This document shows, piece after piece, positions 26,757 to 36,230 of a stretch of DNA of 64,000 nucleotides; within the stretch, counting starts at the first letter, position 1; every line of letters begins with the position of its first letter. The translations under genes and the position numbers were made by a program. The DNA is from Sphingomicrobium nitratireducens (lineage in GTDB: Bacteria; Pseudomonadota; Alphaproteobacteria; Sphingomonadales; Sphingomonadaceae). Under the pieces are notes generated by a model. The model searched no databases. It had not been told where the DNA came from and saw nothing but the letters and a program-made list of their open reading frames with translations. The stretch is taken from assembly GCF_026157035.1 (NCBI RefSeq), contig NZ_JANJZA010000001.1, forward strand, positions 1,157,001 to 1,221,000. The letters run 5' to 3'.

Positions 26757-27182
26757 CTAGCTGAGCTTGTCGACGCGGCGCTGGTGGCGCCCGCCTTCGA
26801 ATTCGGTGGTGAGAAACGCGGTGACGCAGGCCTTGGCCATGTCGACGCCGACGAGCCGTTCGCCGAGCGCGATCACGTTGGCATCGTTATGCTGGCGGGC
26901 GAGCGCGGCCGACAGCGGTTCGTCGACCCGTGCGCAGCGGCAGGCGGGGTTGCGGTTGACCGCGATCGAGATGCCGATCCCCGAGCCGCAGATCGCGATC
27001 CCCATCGTGCCCGCATTCTCCGCGACATGGTCGGCGAGTGCCTTGCCATAGTCGGGATAATCGACGCTGTCGGTGGAATGGGGGCCGAGATCGGTGACCT
27101 CGTGACCGGCGTCTTTGAGCCAGTGGAGAAGCGTCGATTTCAGCTCGACGCCGGCATGGTCGGAAGCAAGTGCGATGCGCAT
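26757..27182 (-). CDS. rpiB: Ribose 5-phosphate isomerase B
   Basis: RpiB interconverts ribose 5-phosphate and ribulose 5-phosphate. The 141-residue protein has [25 protein letters not shown], the catalytic cysteine in [14 protein letters not shown] (about 67) and [15 protein letters not shown]. The ATG at 27182 starts [11 protein letters not shown]; a TTG two codons earlier is less likely. It is upstream of glyA, 13 bases away, and probably heads the rpiB-glyA-nrdR-trmJ transcript. Confidence 0.95.
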   Translation of the reverse strand: MRIALASDHAGVELKSTLLHWLKDAGHEVTDLGPHSTDSVDYPDYGKALADHVAENAGTMGIAICGSGIGISIAVNRNPACRCARVDEPLSAALARQHNDANVIALGERLVGVDMAKACVTAFLTTEFEGGRHQRRVDKLS

Positions 27183-27230
27183 GTCCAAGACCTAGGGGAG
27201 GGGGCCGCGATTCGCCACCCCGAAGGTGGC

Positions 27231-28019
27231 TCAGATCCACCCCGCCGCACGTAATTCGCCGACCTTGCCGTCGGGAACCGCGATGCGGCTGCCGTCGGCG
27301 AGCGCGACCTGCCAGCGGCGACCCTCGCGCGCGACCCCCGTGACCGCGCCCGCCGCCACCCAGCAGCCGCGCCTGACAACGAGGCCGTCGAGCGCCTCGA
27401 CTTCCTCTACCAGGTCCGAAAAACGCGCATAGACGAGCTTCTCGCGTCCCTCGCGGTCGGCAAGGCGGCAGAAATGGTCTTCGGCGCGGATCGATGCGAG
27501 CGCGCTGCCATCGCCGAACCCCTCGCGGAACAGCAGGCCCTTGGCCGCCCGCGTGCGCTCGCCGCGTGCCATGACGACGAGCAATGCAATGCCGACGATC
27601 CCCGCCAGCGCCGCCGTCTGGAGCCAGATGCTCGGCCAGTGGAGCGCCATCGGCTGGCCGACCAGCCGCCCGACCCCTTCGATCTCGAGCGGCATCGGCA
27701 GCGAGAAGAGGAAGGCCCCCTCTGCCGCCACGCGTTTCCAGCCGATCCGGGGGGTCGACCGCACGCGGAACCACCAGCCCCACAGGAGGGCGTTGATCCC
27801 GAACAGGATCGCCCAGAAGGCCAATCGCTGGCCCAGCGGCATCGCGAACGTGCCGAACGGACCAGACAGGCCGCAGAACAAGGTCGCCACCAGCGTGGCG
27901 AGGACCAGTACGCGCTCGGAGCGGCGCGGCAGGGCCCGGTTCGCGAAGCGCTGCGCCGGATTGGCGAAGTCCGCCTTGCTCGGCGGCGTGCCCGCCGTTT
28001 TCCTGTCGTCGATCGCCAT
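27231..28019 (-). CDS. Membrane-anchored LytTR-family transcriptional regulator
   Basis: The 262-residue protein has a hydrophobic N-terminal half with about four membrane segments (about 37-58, 65-85, 100-118, 130-150) and a C-terminal LytTR DNA-binding domain (about 165-258). The domain shows SIRAEDHFCRLAD, VYARFSDLVEEV and VVRRGCWVAAGAV, matching the family pattern. Membrane-bound LytTR regulators are common in sphingomonads; signals and targets are generally unknown. It is divergent from a secreted protein gene 38 bases away. Confidence 0.85.
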   Translation of the reverse strand: MAIDDRKTAGTPPSKADFANPAQRFANRALPRRSERVLVLATLVATLFCGLSGPFGTFAMPLGQRLAFWAILFGINALLWGWWFRVRSTPRIGWKRVAAEGAFLFSLPMPLEIEGVGRLVGQPMALHWPSIWLQTAALAGIVGIALLVVMARGERTRAAKGLLFREGFGDGSALASIRAEDHFCRLADREGREKLVYARFSDLVEEVEALDGLVVRRGCWVAAGAVTGVAREGRRWQVALADGSRIAVPDGKVGELRAAGWI

Positions 28020-28057
28020 GCCGCATTGGCTGGCACGGACAGGCAGGGAGATTCAAG

Positions 28058-28630
28058 ATGAAGTGGGGGACATGGATGATCGGCGCCGCGCTGCTGGCGG
28101 CGAACCCGGTCGCGGCCCAGGCGCCGGACCATCATGCGGTCATGGCCGAGCAGGTCGAGGCGATGGCGCCGTTTGCCTGGATGGACGGGCACTGGCGCGG
28201 AACCGCGTCGCAGGTGGGGCCGGGCGGGCGGATCGAACTGGTCCAGACCGAGCGGGTCGGCCCGTTCCTCGAAGGCAGCGTCAAGGTCGTCGAAGGACGC
28301 GGCTACGACCCCGATACCGGCAAGGTCGAGTTCAACGCGCTCGGGGTCGTGCACTACGATACGGCGACCGAGGCTTACACATTGAACGCGGTCGCCAACG
28401 GCCAGCGAGGTACCTTCCCGATCGAGCTGCGGGAGAATGGCTTCGACTGGTTCATCGAGCGCGGCCCCGCGAAGATCCGCTACGAGACACGGCTTGAGGA
28501 GGGGCGCTGGCACGAGACGGGCTTCGTCGAGATGCCCGGGCGCGAGGAGATGAAGTTCTTCGAGATGACGCTTGAGCGGATCGGCGACAGCGACTGGCCC
28601 GTCGCGGGAACGCTGCCCATGGCGGACTAG
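28058..28630 (+). CDS. Secreted protein of unknown function (possible lipocalin/DUF1579-like barrel)
   Basis: The 190-residue protein has a signal peptide ending near VAAQA (about residue 21). The mature part is predicted to be beta-rich, with MDGHWRGTAS, a GYDPDTGKVEF turn and HYDTATEAYTLN, resembling small ligand-binding barrels of the FABP/DUF1579 type. This is a resemblance in pattern only. A CAGGCAGGGAGA region precedes the ATG. It is divergent from the LytTR gene, which might control it. Confidence 0.65.
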   Translation: MKWGTWMIGAALLAANPVAAQAPDHHAVMAEQVEAMAPFAWMDGHWRGTASQVGPGGRIELVQTERVGPFLEGSVKVVEGRGYDPDTGKVEFNALGVVHYDTATEAYTLNAVANGQRGTFPIELRENGFDWFIERGPAKIRYETRLEEGRWHETGFVEMPGREEMKFFEMTLERIGDSDWPVAGTLPMAD

Positions 28631-28698
28631 CCCGGCTCTTGCGAGGGAAGTGCCCCCTGTGTACTAGTTCGATAAGACAGTGAGCAGGGGAGCCTTCC

Positions 28699-29529
28699 AT
28701 GAAATTTATTCTCGCCGCGCTGGCGCTGGCGCAGGCCGTGCCCGCCGAAGAAGCCAGGCCGATCCACGTGATGGTGGTAGGCAGCTATCATTTCGCCAAT
28801 CCCGGGCGGGACGTGCACAACATGGCTGCCGACGACGTGCTGACGCCCGAACATCAGCGCGAACTCGATGCGATGGGTCGCGCGTTGGCGGCGTGGAAGC
28901 CGACCAAGGTGATGATCGAACAGCAGCCGGGCGACGAGAGCCAGCTGGTCGCCGATTTCTCCGACGCGTTCGATCCCGCGATCCTCGCCGAGACGCGCAA
29001 CGAGCGAATCCAGATCGGCTACCGTGTCGCGGGGCTGGCGGGGGTGCCGGTCTATGCGATCGACGAGCAGCCTTCCGAGGGTGAACCCAACTATTTCCCT
29101 GTCGGCAGCGTCCAGCAGTTCGCGATGGATCACGGCATGGAAGCCGAAATGCAGGCGATGATGGCCTATGGCGAGGCTGCCGTCGCCGAGATGGCCACCG
29201 ACATGAAGGCGATGACCATCCCCGCCCATTTCGCCAAGCTCAACACCGCCGAGTCCGCCGCGCGCGCCCATGCACCCTATTTGATGATGATGGCGGCGGG
29301 CGATACCGAGGACCAGCCGGGCCCCGAACTCTACGCCTACTGGATGATGCGCAACGCCAAGATCTTCGGCAAGGCGATGCAGGTCGCTGAGCCGGGCGAC
29401 CGCGTGCTGATCGTCTACGGCATGGGCCACAGCTACTGGCTGCGTCACTTCGCCGCGAAAATGCCGGGCTACAGGTTGGTGGAATCGACGCCCTGGCTCG
29501 AGGCCGGCGCGAAGATGCTCGAAGAATGA
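28699..29529 (+). CDS. DUF5694-like secreted protein (TraB/ChaN-like fold)
   Basis: The 276-residue protein starts with a short signal peptide. It has MVVGSYHFANPGRD at the start of the domain (about 25), DVLTPEHQRELD, KVMIEQQPGDES, YAIDEQPSEGE, and a final VYGMGHSYWLRHF motif. These match the DUF5694 pattern, related to TraB/ChaN-type domains with conserved histidine and acidic residues that suggest a metal site. No biochemical function is established. The gene has AGGGGAG before its ATG and lies 68 bases after the preceding secreted protein gene. Confidence 0.75.
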   Translation: MKFILAALALAQAVPAEEARPIHVMVVGSYHFANPGRDVHNMAADDVLTPEHQRELDAMGRALAAWKPTKVMIEQQPGDESQLVADFSDAFDPAILAETRNERIQIGYRVAGLAGVPVYAIDEQPSEGEPNYFPVGSVQQFAMDHGMEAEMQAMMAYGEAAVAEMATDMKAMTIPAHFAKLNTAESAARAHAPYLMMMAAGDTEDQPGPELYAYWMMRNAKIFGKAMQVAEPGDRVLIVYGMGHSYWLRHFAAKMPGYRLVESTPWLEAGAKMLEE

Positions 29530-29539
29530 ACGCTCGCGC

Positions 29540-29806
29540 CTAGTCGAACCATTTTTGCGCGGATTCGCGCCGGTGTGGGCATCCCGGCCAGCAGCAAGGG
29601 CGGCGCTTGCCGTCGAGCACCTCTTCCTTGAGGCGCGCGAACCGCTTGTCGCGCGTCTCCTCTTTCTTGGCCGAGGTCATCCAGCAGATATATTCGTTGC
29701 GCGCTAGATCGGTGAGGTCGTCCCAACGCGCCGCCAACGCGTCGTCGGCGTCGAGCGCCGCCTGCAATTCGTCGGGAGTGTCGTGCCGGAAGTCCGCGTC
29801 TGCCAT
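29540..29806 (-). CDS. Small YdeI/OmpD-associated family protein
   Basis: The 88-residue protein has DELQAALDADDALAARW, then LTDLARNEYICWMTSAKK, and ends in KRRPCCWPGCPHRRESAQKWFD. This matches the C-terminal helical YdeI/OmpD-associated domain, including the CCWPGCPHR tail with three cysteines that could bind a metal. The role is not established. I chose the ATG at 29806. It lies 11 bases after hemA on the same strand, so it is likely cotranscribed with hemA. It converges on the DUF5694 gene. Confidence 0.8.
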   Translation of the reverse strand: MADADFRHDTPDELQAALDADDALAARWDDLTDLARNEYICWMTSAKKEETRDKRFARLKEEVLDGKRRPCCWPGCPHRRESAQKWFD

Positions 29807-29817
29807 CGCGGACGCCG

Positions 29818-31038
29818 TCAGGCGGCTTTCGCGAAGTCGAGTTCGAGCCGGTCCCAGATCTCGACCAGCGCGCCGGTCAGTTCGTCCATCATCTTCTCGG
29901 TGTGGCACGGGCCGGGCGTGAAGCGCAGCCGCTCAGTGCCGCGCGGGACGGTCGGGAAATTGATCGGCTGCACGTAGAGCCCGTATTCGGCGAGCAGGAT
30001 GTCGCTGATCCGCTTGGCCTTGACCGGGCAGCCGACGAGCAGCGGCACGATGTGGGTCACGCTCGGCATCACCGGCAGGTTGGCCTCGGCGAACTTGCGC
30101 TTGAGCAGCGCGGCGGCGGCCTGCTGCGCCTCGCGTTCGACGCTCGAGCCCTTGAGATGCCGTACGCTCGCCAGCGCGCCGCCGACCAGGACGGGCGACA
30201 GGGAGGTCGTGAAGATGAAGCCCGGCGCGTAGGAGCGGATGCAATCGATGATCATCTTGCTGGCCGCGACATAGCCGCCCATTACGCCGAACGCCTTGCC
30301 GAGCGTGCCCTCGATCATGGTGACGCGGTCCGCGACCCCGTCGCGCTCCGAGATGCCGCCGCCCTTGGCGCCGTACATGCCGACCGCGTGGACTTCGTCG
30401 AGATAGGTCAGCGCGCCATATTTGTCGGCGAGGTCGCAGATGTCGGCGATCGGCGCGATGTCGCCGTCCATCGAATAGACGCTTTCGAACGCGATCAGCT
30501 TGGGCGCGTCGGCCGGCACTTCGAGCAGCAACTGCTCGAGATGCTCGAGATCGTTGTGGCGGAAGACGCGCTTCTCGCAGCCCGAATTGCGGATGCCCGC
30601 GATCATCGAGGCGTGGTTGAGCTCGTCCGAAAAGATGATGCAGCCCGGAAGCAGCTTGCCGATGGTCGACAGCGCCGCCTCGTTCGAGACGTAGCCCGAG
30701 GTAAACAGCAGCGCGGCTTCCTTGGCGTGGAGGTCGGCGAGTTCTTCTTCGAGCTGGACGTGGAGGTGGGTGTTGCCGCCGATGTTGCGCGTGCCGCCAG
30801 AGCCTGCGCCGACCTCGTGGAGCGCTTCTTCCATCGCCGCGACGACCTTGTCGTGCTGGCCCATGCCCAGATAGTCGTTCGAGCACCACACGGTGATCGG
30901 CTTGGGGCCGTTATGGCCGTGGAAGCAGCGCGCGTTGGGGTAGGCGCCCTTGGTGCGCAGGATGTCGATGAACACGCGGTAGCGGCCCTCGTCATGGAGC
31001 CGATCGATCGCCGCCTTGAAGATGCCGTTATAGTCCAC
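29818..31038 (-). CDS. hemA: 5-aminolevulinate synthase
   Basis: ALA synthase condenses glycine and succinyl-CoA to 5-aminolevulinate, the first step of haem synthesis by the C4 route. The 406-residue protein has the PLP lysine at residue 248 in [13 protein letters not shown], the [11 protein letters not shown] motif, [26 protein letters not shown] and [10 protein letters not shown]. The length and lysine position match bacterial ALAS. This enzyme, in place of glutamyl-tRNA reductase, points to an alphaproteobacterium. It uses the same glycine pool as the gcv operon. Confidence 0.97.
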   Translation of the reverse strand: MDYNGIFKAAIDRLHDEGRYRVFIDILRTKGAYPNARCFHGHNGPKPITVWCSNDYLGMGQHDKVVAAMEEALHEVGAGSGGTRNIGGNTHLHVQLEEELADLHAKEAALLFTSGYVSNEAALSTIGKLLPGCIIFSDELNHASMIAGIRNSGCEKRVFRHNDLEHLEQLLLEVPADAPKLIAFESVYSMDGDIAPIADICDLADKYGALTYLDEVHAVGMYGAKGGGISERDGVADRVTMIEGTLGKAFGVMGGYVAASKMIIDCIRSYAPGFIFTTSLSPVLVGGALASVRHLKGSSVEREAQQAAAALLKRKFAEANLPVMPSVTHIVPLLVGCPVKAKRISDILLAEYGLYVQPINFPTVPRGTERLRFTPGPCHTEKMMDELTGALVEIWDRLELDFAKAA

Positions 31039-31136
31039 GCGTCTCGTTCCCGCTCTCGCACTCAGTTACGGTTTGGCGGCCCTTTATAGCCACTTGCGGC
31101 AATTTACCACACCCGAAGCCCCTAGGGCCTTTGTCG

Positions 31137-31952
31137 TCAAAGCGTCTTGATCTGGCTCAATCCGAATTTTTCGAGCGCCGGGCGCAGGGTGTCGGGTGGC
31201 GGGGCGGTGAATACCGCGATGCCGTCGCCTGCCGTGTCCGGCCAAGGCTGCCCCTTGGTCAGATAGTCGATCCGCCGCGCGATGCCCGCGCCGCCGTCGA
31301 CGAAGGCGACACCGGGATGCGCTTCCTCGAGCCAGTCGGCGAGGAGGGGGAAATGGGTGCAGGCGAGAACGACCGTGTCGATCTCGGCTCCGTTTGCGGC
31401 CTCGAACAAGGGCTGCGCGGCGGCAACCACCTCGTCCTTCGAGACCGTGTCGCCCGCGAGCCTGCGCTCCGCCAGTTCGACCAAGGCCGCCGAGCCGTAG
31501 CGGATGACGGTGCAATCGCCCGCGAAATCGCGGCTGAGATTGTCGACATAAGGCTGGCGCACGGTCGCCTCGGTGCCGAGCACGCCGATCACGCGGCTCT
31601 TCGAGCGCTCGGCGGCGGGCTTGATCGCCGGGACCGTGCCGACCACCGGGATATCGAGCGCGGCACGGACATGATCGAGCGCGATGGTACTCGCCGTGTT
31701 GCAGGCGATGACCGCAAGGCGCGGGCGGAAACGTTCGACCAGCCGCCCGAGAAGGGCCGGAACGCGCGCCGCGATCTCGCCTTCGCTGCGTGTCCCGTAC
31801 GGGAAGGCGGCATTGTCGGCGGCGTAGACGATCGGGGCATGGGGCAGCAGTGCGCGCGTCGGTCCGAGGATCGACAGGCCGCCAATACCCGAATCGAAGA
31901 AGAGGAGGGGGGCGCCGGGCTCCATCGCCCCCATGTGGCCGTCCCTGCGCAT
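31137..31952 (-). CDS. murI: Glutamate racemase
   Basis: MurI makes D-glutamate for peptidoglycan. The 271-residue protein has FFDSGIGGLSIL, both catalytic cysteines (IACNTASTIAL at about 85 and LACTHFPLL at about 195), and the FVDGGAGIARR loop. The start is uncertain: ATG at 31952, 31934 or 31925 are all in frame, and the conserved fold begins about 14 residues in. It is divergent from plsY. A 98-base gap separates it from hemA. Confidence 0.93.
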   Translation of the reverse strand: MRRDGHMGAMEPGAPLLFFDSGIGGLSILGPTRALLPHAPIVYAADNAAFPYGTRSEGEIAARVPALLGRLVERFRPRLAVIACNTASTIALDHVRAALDIPVVGTVPAIKPAAERSKSRVIGVLGTEATVRQPYVDNLSRDFAGDCTVIRYGSAALVELAERRLAGDTVSKDEVVAAAQPLFEAANGAEIDTVVLACTHFPLLADWLEEAHPGVAFVDGGAGIARRIDYLTKGQPWPDTAGDGIAVFTAPPPDTLRPALEKFGLSQIKTL

Positions 31953-31998
31953 CGGTGCAACATTGCGCTGGCGTCACGAAGCCGATAGGCCTCGTGCC

Positions 31999-32628
31999 AT
32001 GCCGCCACTCGATCACCTTTTGATGCTCGGCCTCGGTTACCTGCTCGGCTCGATCCCGTTCGGGCTGATCCTCGCGAAAATGGCGGGGAAGGGCGATCTT
32101 CGCGACGTCGGCTCCGGCAATATCGGCGCGACCAACGCGGCGCGCGCGGGCGGAAAGGGACTGGGTGCCGCGGTCCTCCTGCTCGATGCGATCAAGGGCG
32201 CGGTCGCGGTCGCGCTGGCCAAAACGCAGGTTGGCGATCTTGCCGCCATGTACGCTGCGGCGGGCGCGCTGATCGGCCACCTCTACCCCGTCTGGCTCAG
32301 GTTCAGGGGCGGCAAGGGCGTCGCGACCCTGTTCGGCGTCCTCGTCCCGCTGCTGCCGGTCGCGGCGTTGGTCTACGCGCTGGTGTGGATCGGCCTGCTT
32401 CTCGTCGTGCGCATTTCTTCGGTGTCGGGCCTCGTCGCTGCCGTATCGGCGCCCGTCACTGCCGCCTTTGCCGGGGCGGAAAATCTCGTACCCATGCTGC
32501 TCGGTTTCACGCTTCTCATCGTCTGGAAGCATCGCGAGAATCTGCGACGCCTCGTCGCTGGAAAAGAGCCGCGCATTGGCTCTTCTCGTGAACAATCGAG
32601 CGAGACCGACCATCGAGGATCTGACTGA
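31999..32628 (+). CDS. plsY: Acyl-phosphate glycerol-3-phosphate acyltransferase
   Basis: PlsY acylates glycerol 3-phosphate from acyl phosphate, the first step of phospholipid synthesis. The 209-residue membrane protein has the three diagnostic loops: GYLLGSIPFGLIL, DVGSGNIGATNAARAGG and LRFRGGKGVATLFG, with five membrane segments. I chose the ATG at 31999. The C-terminal tail is extended and overlaps the start of dprA by 41 bases in another frame. Confidence 0.94.
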   Translation: MPPLDHLLMLGLGYLLGSIPFGLILAKMAGKGDLRDVGSGNIGATNAARAGGKGLGAAVLLLDAIKGAVAVALAKTQVGDLAAMYAAAGALIGHLYPVWLRFRGGKGVATLFGVLVPLLPVAALVYALVWIGLLLVVRISSVSGLVAAVSAPVTAAFAGAENLVPMLLGFTLLIVWKHRENLRRLVAGKEPRIGSSREQSSETDHRGSD

Positions 32629-33697
32629 TCGCATCCGCCTGATCCGGACCCCCGGCATCGGCCCCGTCACCTATCGCCAGCTCCTCACCCGCTTCGGCTC
32701 GGCCCGAGCGGGTATCGAGGCGATCCCCGATCTCGCGCGGCGGGGACGCGGCAAGGCCCCGCGCGTTGTATCCCCCACCGAGGCGGAACGCGAACGCGAA
32801 CGGGTCGAGCGGTTGGGCGGCCACTATCTTGCGCTCGGCCAGGGGCTCTACCCGCGCCGCCTCGCCGCGCTCGAGGACGCGCCGCCGCTGCTGACCGCAA
32901 AGGGCAGACTTAACCTCCTCGACCGTCCTGCCGTCGCGATGGTCGGCGCGCGCAACGCCAGCGCGGCCGCCTGCCGCTTCGCGCGCGGCATGGCGCGCGA
33001 CCTCGGGCAGGAGGGGCGCGTCGTCGTTTCGGGACTGGCGCGCGGGATCGACAGCGCCGCGCATGACGGTTCGCTTGAGACCGGCACGATCGCGGTCATC
33101 GCGGGAGGGCTCGACATCACCTACCCGCCGCAGAACGAGGCGCGCCAGTCAGACATCGCCGAACGCGGCCTGCTGGTCGCCGAGATGCCGCCGGGCACCG
33201 AACCGCGGGCGCGCCATTTCCCCTACCGCAACCGCATCATCGCCGGCCTGTCCGACGGCGTGGTGGTGGTCGAGGCCGCGCCGCGCTCGGGTTCGCTGAT
33301 CACCGCGCGGCTGGCGGCCGAGGCGGGGCGCGAGGTGATGGCGGTGCCGGGCTCGCCGCTCGACCCGCGGGCACGCGGGTGCAACGGGCTGATCCGCGAC
33401 GGGGCGAGCCTCGTCCAGGACGCGAACGATGTCATCGCCTGCCTGTCGCCCCTCGATGCGCGTGCCAGCGCAGCCGTCGCCGAGGAGCGTGAGCCCGCGC
33501 CGCTTCCCGCCGTGCCCGACGATGCGGCGAGCGCCGAGGTCGAGGCGCTGCTCGGGCCGGTGCCCGTGTCGGTCGATGAACTGGTGCGCCAGTCGGGCGT
33601 TGCTCTTGCCCAGGTCCAGCTTGCCCTGCTCGAACTCGACCTGGCCGGGCGTCTCGACCGTCATGCAGGGGGTCGGGTCAGTCTCATTCCCGCTTGA
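32588..33697 (+). CDS. dprA: DNA-processing protein DprA
   Basis: DprA binds incoming single-stranded DNA and loads RecA during natural transformation. The 369-residue protein has an N-terminal helix-hairpin-like part (RIRLIRTPGIGPVTY), the Rossmann core (about 100-300) with AMVGARNASAAACR, VSGLARGIDSAAH, VIAGGLDITYPPQN, FPYRNRIIAGLS and VEAAPRSGSLITAR, and a C-terminal winged helix (about 310-369). The likely start is the GTG at 32588. It is between plsY and topA. comM later in the window is also competence-related. Confidence 0.93.
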   Translation: MNNRARPTIEDLTDRIRLIRTPGIGPVTYRQLLTRFGSARAGIEAIPDLARRGRGKAPRVVSPTEAERERERVERLGGHYLALGQGLYPRRLAALEDAPPLLTAKGRLNLLDRPAVAMVGARNASAAACRFARGMARDLGQEGRVVVSGLARGIDSAAHDGSLETGTIAVIAGGLDITYPPQNEARQSDIAERGLLVAEMPPGTEPRARHFPYRNRIIAGLSDGVVVVEAAPRSGSLITARLAAEAGREVMAVPGSPLDPRARGCNGLIRDGASLVQDANDVIACLSPLDARASAAVAEEREPAPLPAVPDDAASAEVEALLGPVPVSVDELVRQSGVALAQVQLALLELDLAGRLDRHAGGRVSLIPA

Positions 33698-33752
33698 CGG
33701 GATCGCCGCTCGACCGATCATCGCGCGTACACACGTATAGGGAAGCCCCAAC

Positions 33753-36230
33753 TTGAAGCTCGTCATCGTCGAATCGCCGGCCAAGGCCAAGACCATCGAA
33801 AAATATTTGGGACCTGGGCACAAGGTGCTCGCCAGCTACGGTCACGTCCGCGACCTGCCGCCCAAGGACGGCTCGGTCGATCCCGACGACGATTTTGCGA
33901 TGAAGTGGGCGATCAACGCCGACAAGCGCAACAAGGAACAGGTCAAGGCGATCGCCGACGCGGCGGCCGGCGCCGACACGCTGATTCTCGCGACCGACCC
34001 CGATCGCGAGGGCGAAGCGATCAGCTGGCACGTCCAGGAACTGCTCGCCAAGAAGAAGGCGCTGCCGGACCACGTCCAGCGCGTCACCTTCAACGCGATC
34101 ACCAAGTCGGCGGTGACCGACGCGATGGCCGCGCCGCGCGATCTCGATATCGACCTGATCGATGCCTATCGCGCCCGCCGCGCGCTCGACTATCTGGTCG
34201 GTTTCACCCTCTCGCCGATCCTGTGGCGCAAGCTGCCGGGCGCGCGTTCGGCGGGCCGCGTCCAGTCGGTCGCACTACGCCTCATCGTCGATCGCGAGCG
34301 AGAGATCGAGATGTTCGTGCCGCAGGAATATTGGCAGGTCGGCGCGACGTTCGAGGCTGACGGCACACCCTTCCAGGCGCGGCTGGTCCGGTTCGATGGC
34401 GACAAGATCGACCGATTGACGATCGGCGACAAGGGCAGCGCCGACAAGGCCAAGGCGGCGGTCGAGGCGGGACATTTCACGGTCTCGAGCATCGAGACCA
34501 AGCCGCTCACGAAGAACCCGCCGCCGCCTTTCACGACCTCGACGCTGCAGCAGGAAGCGGCGCGCAAGTTGGGCTTTTCCGCCAGCCACACGATGAGCCT
34601 CGCACAGCGGCTCTACGAGGCGGGCGCGATCACCTACATGCGTACCGACGGCGTGCAGATGGCGGGCGAAGCGCTCTCGGCGGCGCGGCGCGCGGTCGCG
34701 GATCGCTATGACGCGGGCTATCTCCCGGACAAGCCGCGCCAGTACAAGTCGAAGGCCAAGAATGCGCAGGAAGCGCACGAGGCGATCCGCCCGACCGACT
34801 TCTCGCGAGATCATGCCGCGAGCGGCGACGAGGCGCGGCTCTACAACCTGATCTGGAAGCGCGCGCTCGCCTCGCAAATGGCGGCCGCGCGCCTCGAGCG
34901 CACGACGATCGAACTGGTCGACGGCACCGGTCGCTGCACGCTGCGCGCGACGGGCCAGGTGGTGAAGTTTCCGGGCTTCATCGCGCTCTACGAGGAAGGC
35001 CGCGACGACGCCGAGAGCGAGGACGAGGGCCGGATGCCGATGATGTCTGAGGGCGACGCGCCGGCCAAGACCAAGGTCGAGGCGACCCAGCACTTCACCC
35101 AGCCCCCGCCGCGTTTCTCCGAGGCGAGCCTCGTCAAGCGGCTCGAGGAGCTCGGCATCGGGCGCCCGTCGACCTATGCTGCGACGCTCCAGACGCTGAA
35201 GGACCGCGAGTATGTGCGGCTCGACAAGCAGCGCTTCGTGCCGGAGGAGAGCGGGCGTCTCGTGACGGCCTTCCTCGAGCGCTTCTTCGAACGCTACGTG
35301 AACTACGACTACACCGCCGAACTCGAGGAAGAGCTCGACGACATCTCGGGCGGCCGGCTCGACTGGCAGCGGATGCTCGGCGACTTCTGGCGCGACTTCA
35401 AGCCCAAGGCTGGCGAGGTCATGGAACAGAAGCCCTCCGACATCACCGCCGCGCTCGACGACTTCCTTTCGCCCTGGCTGTTCCCGGACAAGGGCGACGG
35501 ATCGGACGCGCGCGCCTGTCCCAAATGCGACGACGGCACGCTGTCGCTGCGCGGGGGCAAGTTCGGCGCGTTCGTCGCCTGCTCCAACTATCCCGAGTGC
35601 AAATATACGCGGCCCTTCGGTGTGCGCGGCGAAGCGGCGCAGGACGGGCCGATGGAACTGGGCGAGGGGATCGAACTCAAGGTCGGTCGCTTCGGTCCCT
35701 ATGTCGAACAGGAAGTCGACGGGGAGAAGAAGCGCGCCTCGCTGCCCAAGGACGTGCCGAGCGATGCGCTCGACCTGGCGATGGCGAAGAAGCTCCTGTC
35801 GCTGCCGCGCACGCTGGGCGACCATCCCGAGACGGGCAAGCCGGTGACGGCGTCGATCGGGCGCTACGGGCCCTACCTGGCGCATGACGGCAACTATGCG
35901 CGGCTCAAGTCGACCGCGGACGTGTTCGAGACCGGCATGAACCAGGCTGTCGTGCTGCTCGCCGAGGCCGCGGCCAAGAAGGGCGGCGGGGGGCGCGGGA
36001 GCCGCGAACCGCTGAAGGTCCTAGGCAAGCATCCGGCGAGCGAGGCCGAGGTCAAGGTGATGGACGGGCGCTACGGGCCCTACGTCACCGACGGCAAGAC
36101 CAATGCGACGCTGCCCAAGGGGACCGAGCCCGAGGGCCTTACGCTCGAGGAAGCGGTGCGGCTGATCGACGAAAAGGCCGCCAAGGGTCCCGCCAAGAAG
36201 CGCCGGACCACGCGCAAGAAGAAGGCCTAG
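33753..36230 (+). CDS. topA: DNA topoisomerase I
   Basis: TopA relaxes negative supercoils. The 825-residue protein begins with the Toprim domain MKLVIVESPAKAKT and DPDREGEAISWH, then the type IA core with active-site Tyr295 in ITYMRTDG, IRPTDFSRD and LEELGIGRPSTYA. A zinc ribbon, CPKC ... ACSNYPEC (about 589-620), follows, then topoisomerase C-terminal repeats (GRFGPYVE, GRYGPYLA, GRYGPYVT) and a lysine-rich tail. The start codon is TTG at 33753. Its 3' end overlaps the convergent moeB-like gene by 4 bases. Confidence 0.97.
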   Translation: MKLVIVESPAKAKTIEKYLGPGHKVLASYGHVRDLPPKDGSVDPDDDFAMKWAINADKRNKEQVKAIADAAAGADTLILATDPDREGEAISWHVQELLAKKKALPDHVQRVTFNAITKSAVTDAMAAPRDLDIDLIDAYRARRALDYLVGFTLSPILWRKLPGARSAGRVQSVALRLIVDREREIEMFVPQEYWQVGATFEADGTPFQARLVRFDGDKIDRLTIGDKGSADKAKAAVEAGHFTVSSIETKPLTKNPPPPFTTSTLQQEAARKLGFSASHTMSLAQRLYEAGAITYMRTDGVQMAGEALSAARRAVADRYDAGYLPDKPRQYKSKAKNAQEAHEAIRPTDFSRDHAASGDEARLYNLIWKRALASQMAAARLERTTIELVDGTGRCTLRATGQVVKFPGFIALYEEGRDDAESEDEGRMPMMSEGDAPAKTKVEATQHFTQPPPRFSEASLVKRLEELGIGRPSTYAATLQTLKDREYVRLDKQRFVPEESGRLVTAFLERFFERYVNYDYTAELEEELDDISGGRLDWQRMLGDFWRDFKPKAGEVMEQKPSDITAALDDFLSPWLFPDKGDGSDARACPKCDDGTLSLRGGKFGAFVACSNYPECKYTRPFGVRGEAAQDGPMELGEGIELKVGRFGPYVEQEVDGEKKRASLPKDVPSDALDLAMAKKLLSLPRTLGDHPETGKPVTASIGRYGPYLAHDGNYARLKSTADVFETGMNQAVVLLAEAAAKKGGGGRGSREPLKVLGKHPASEAEVKVMDGRYGPYVTDGKTNATLPKGTEPEGLTLEEAVRLIDEKAAKGPAKKRRTTRKKKA

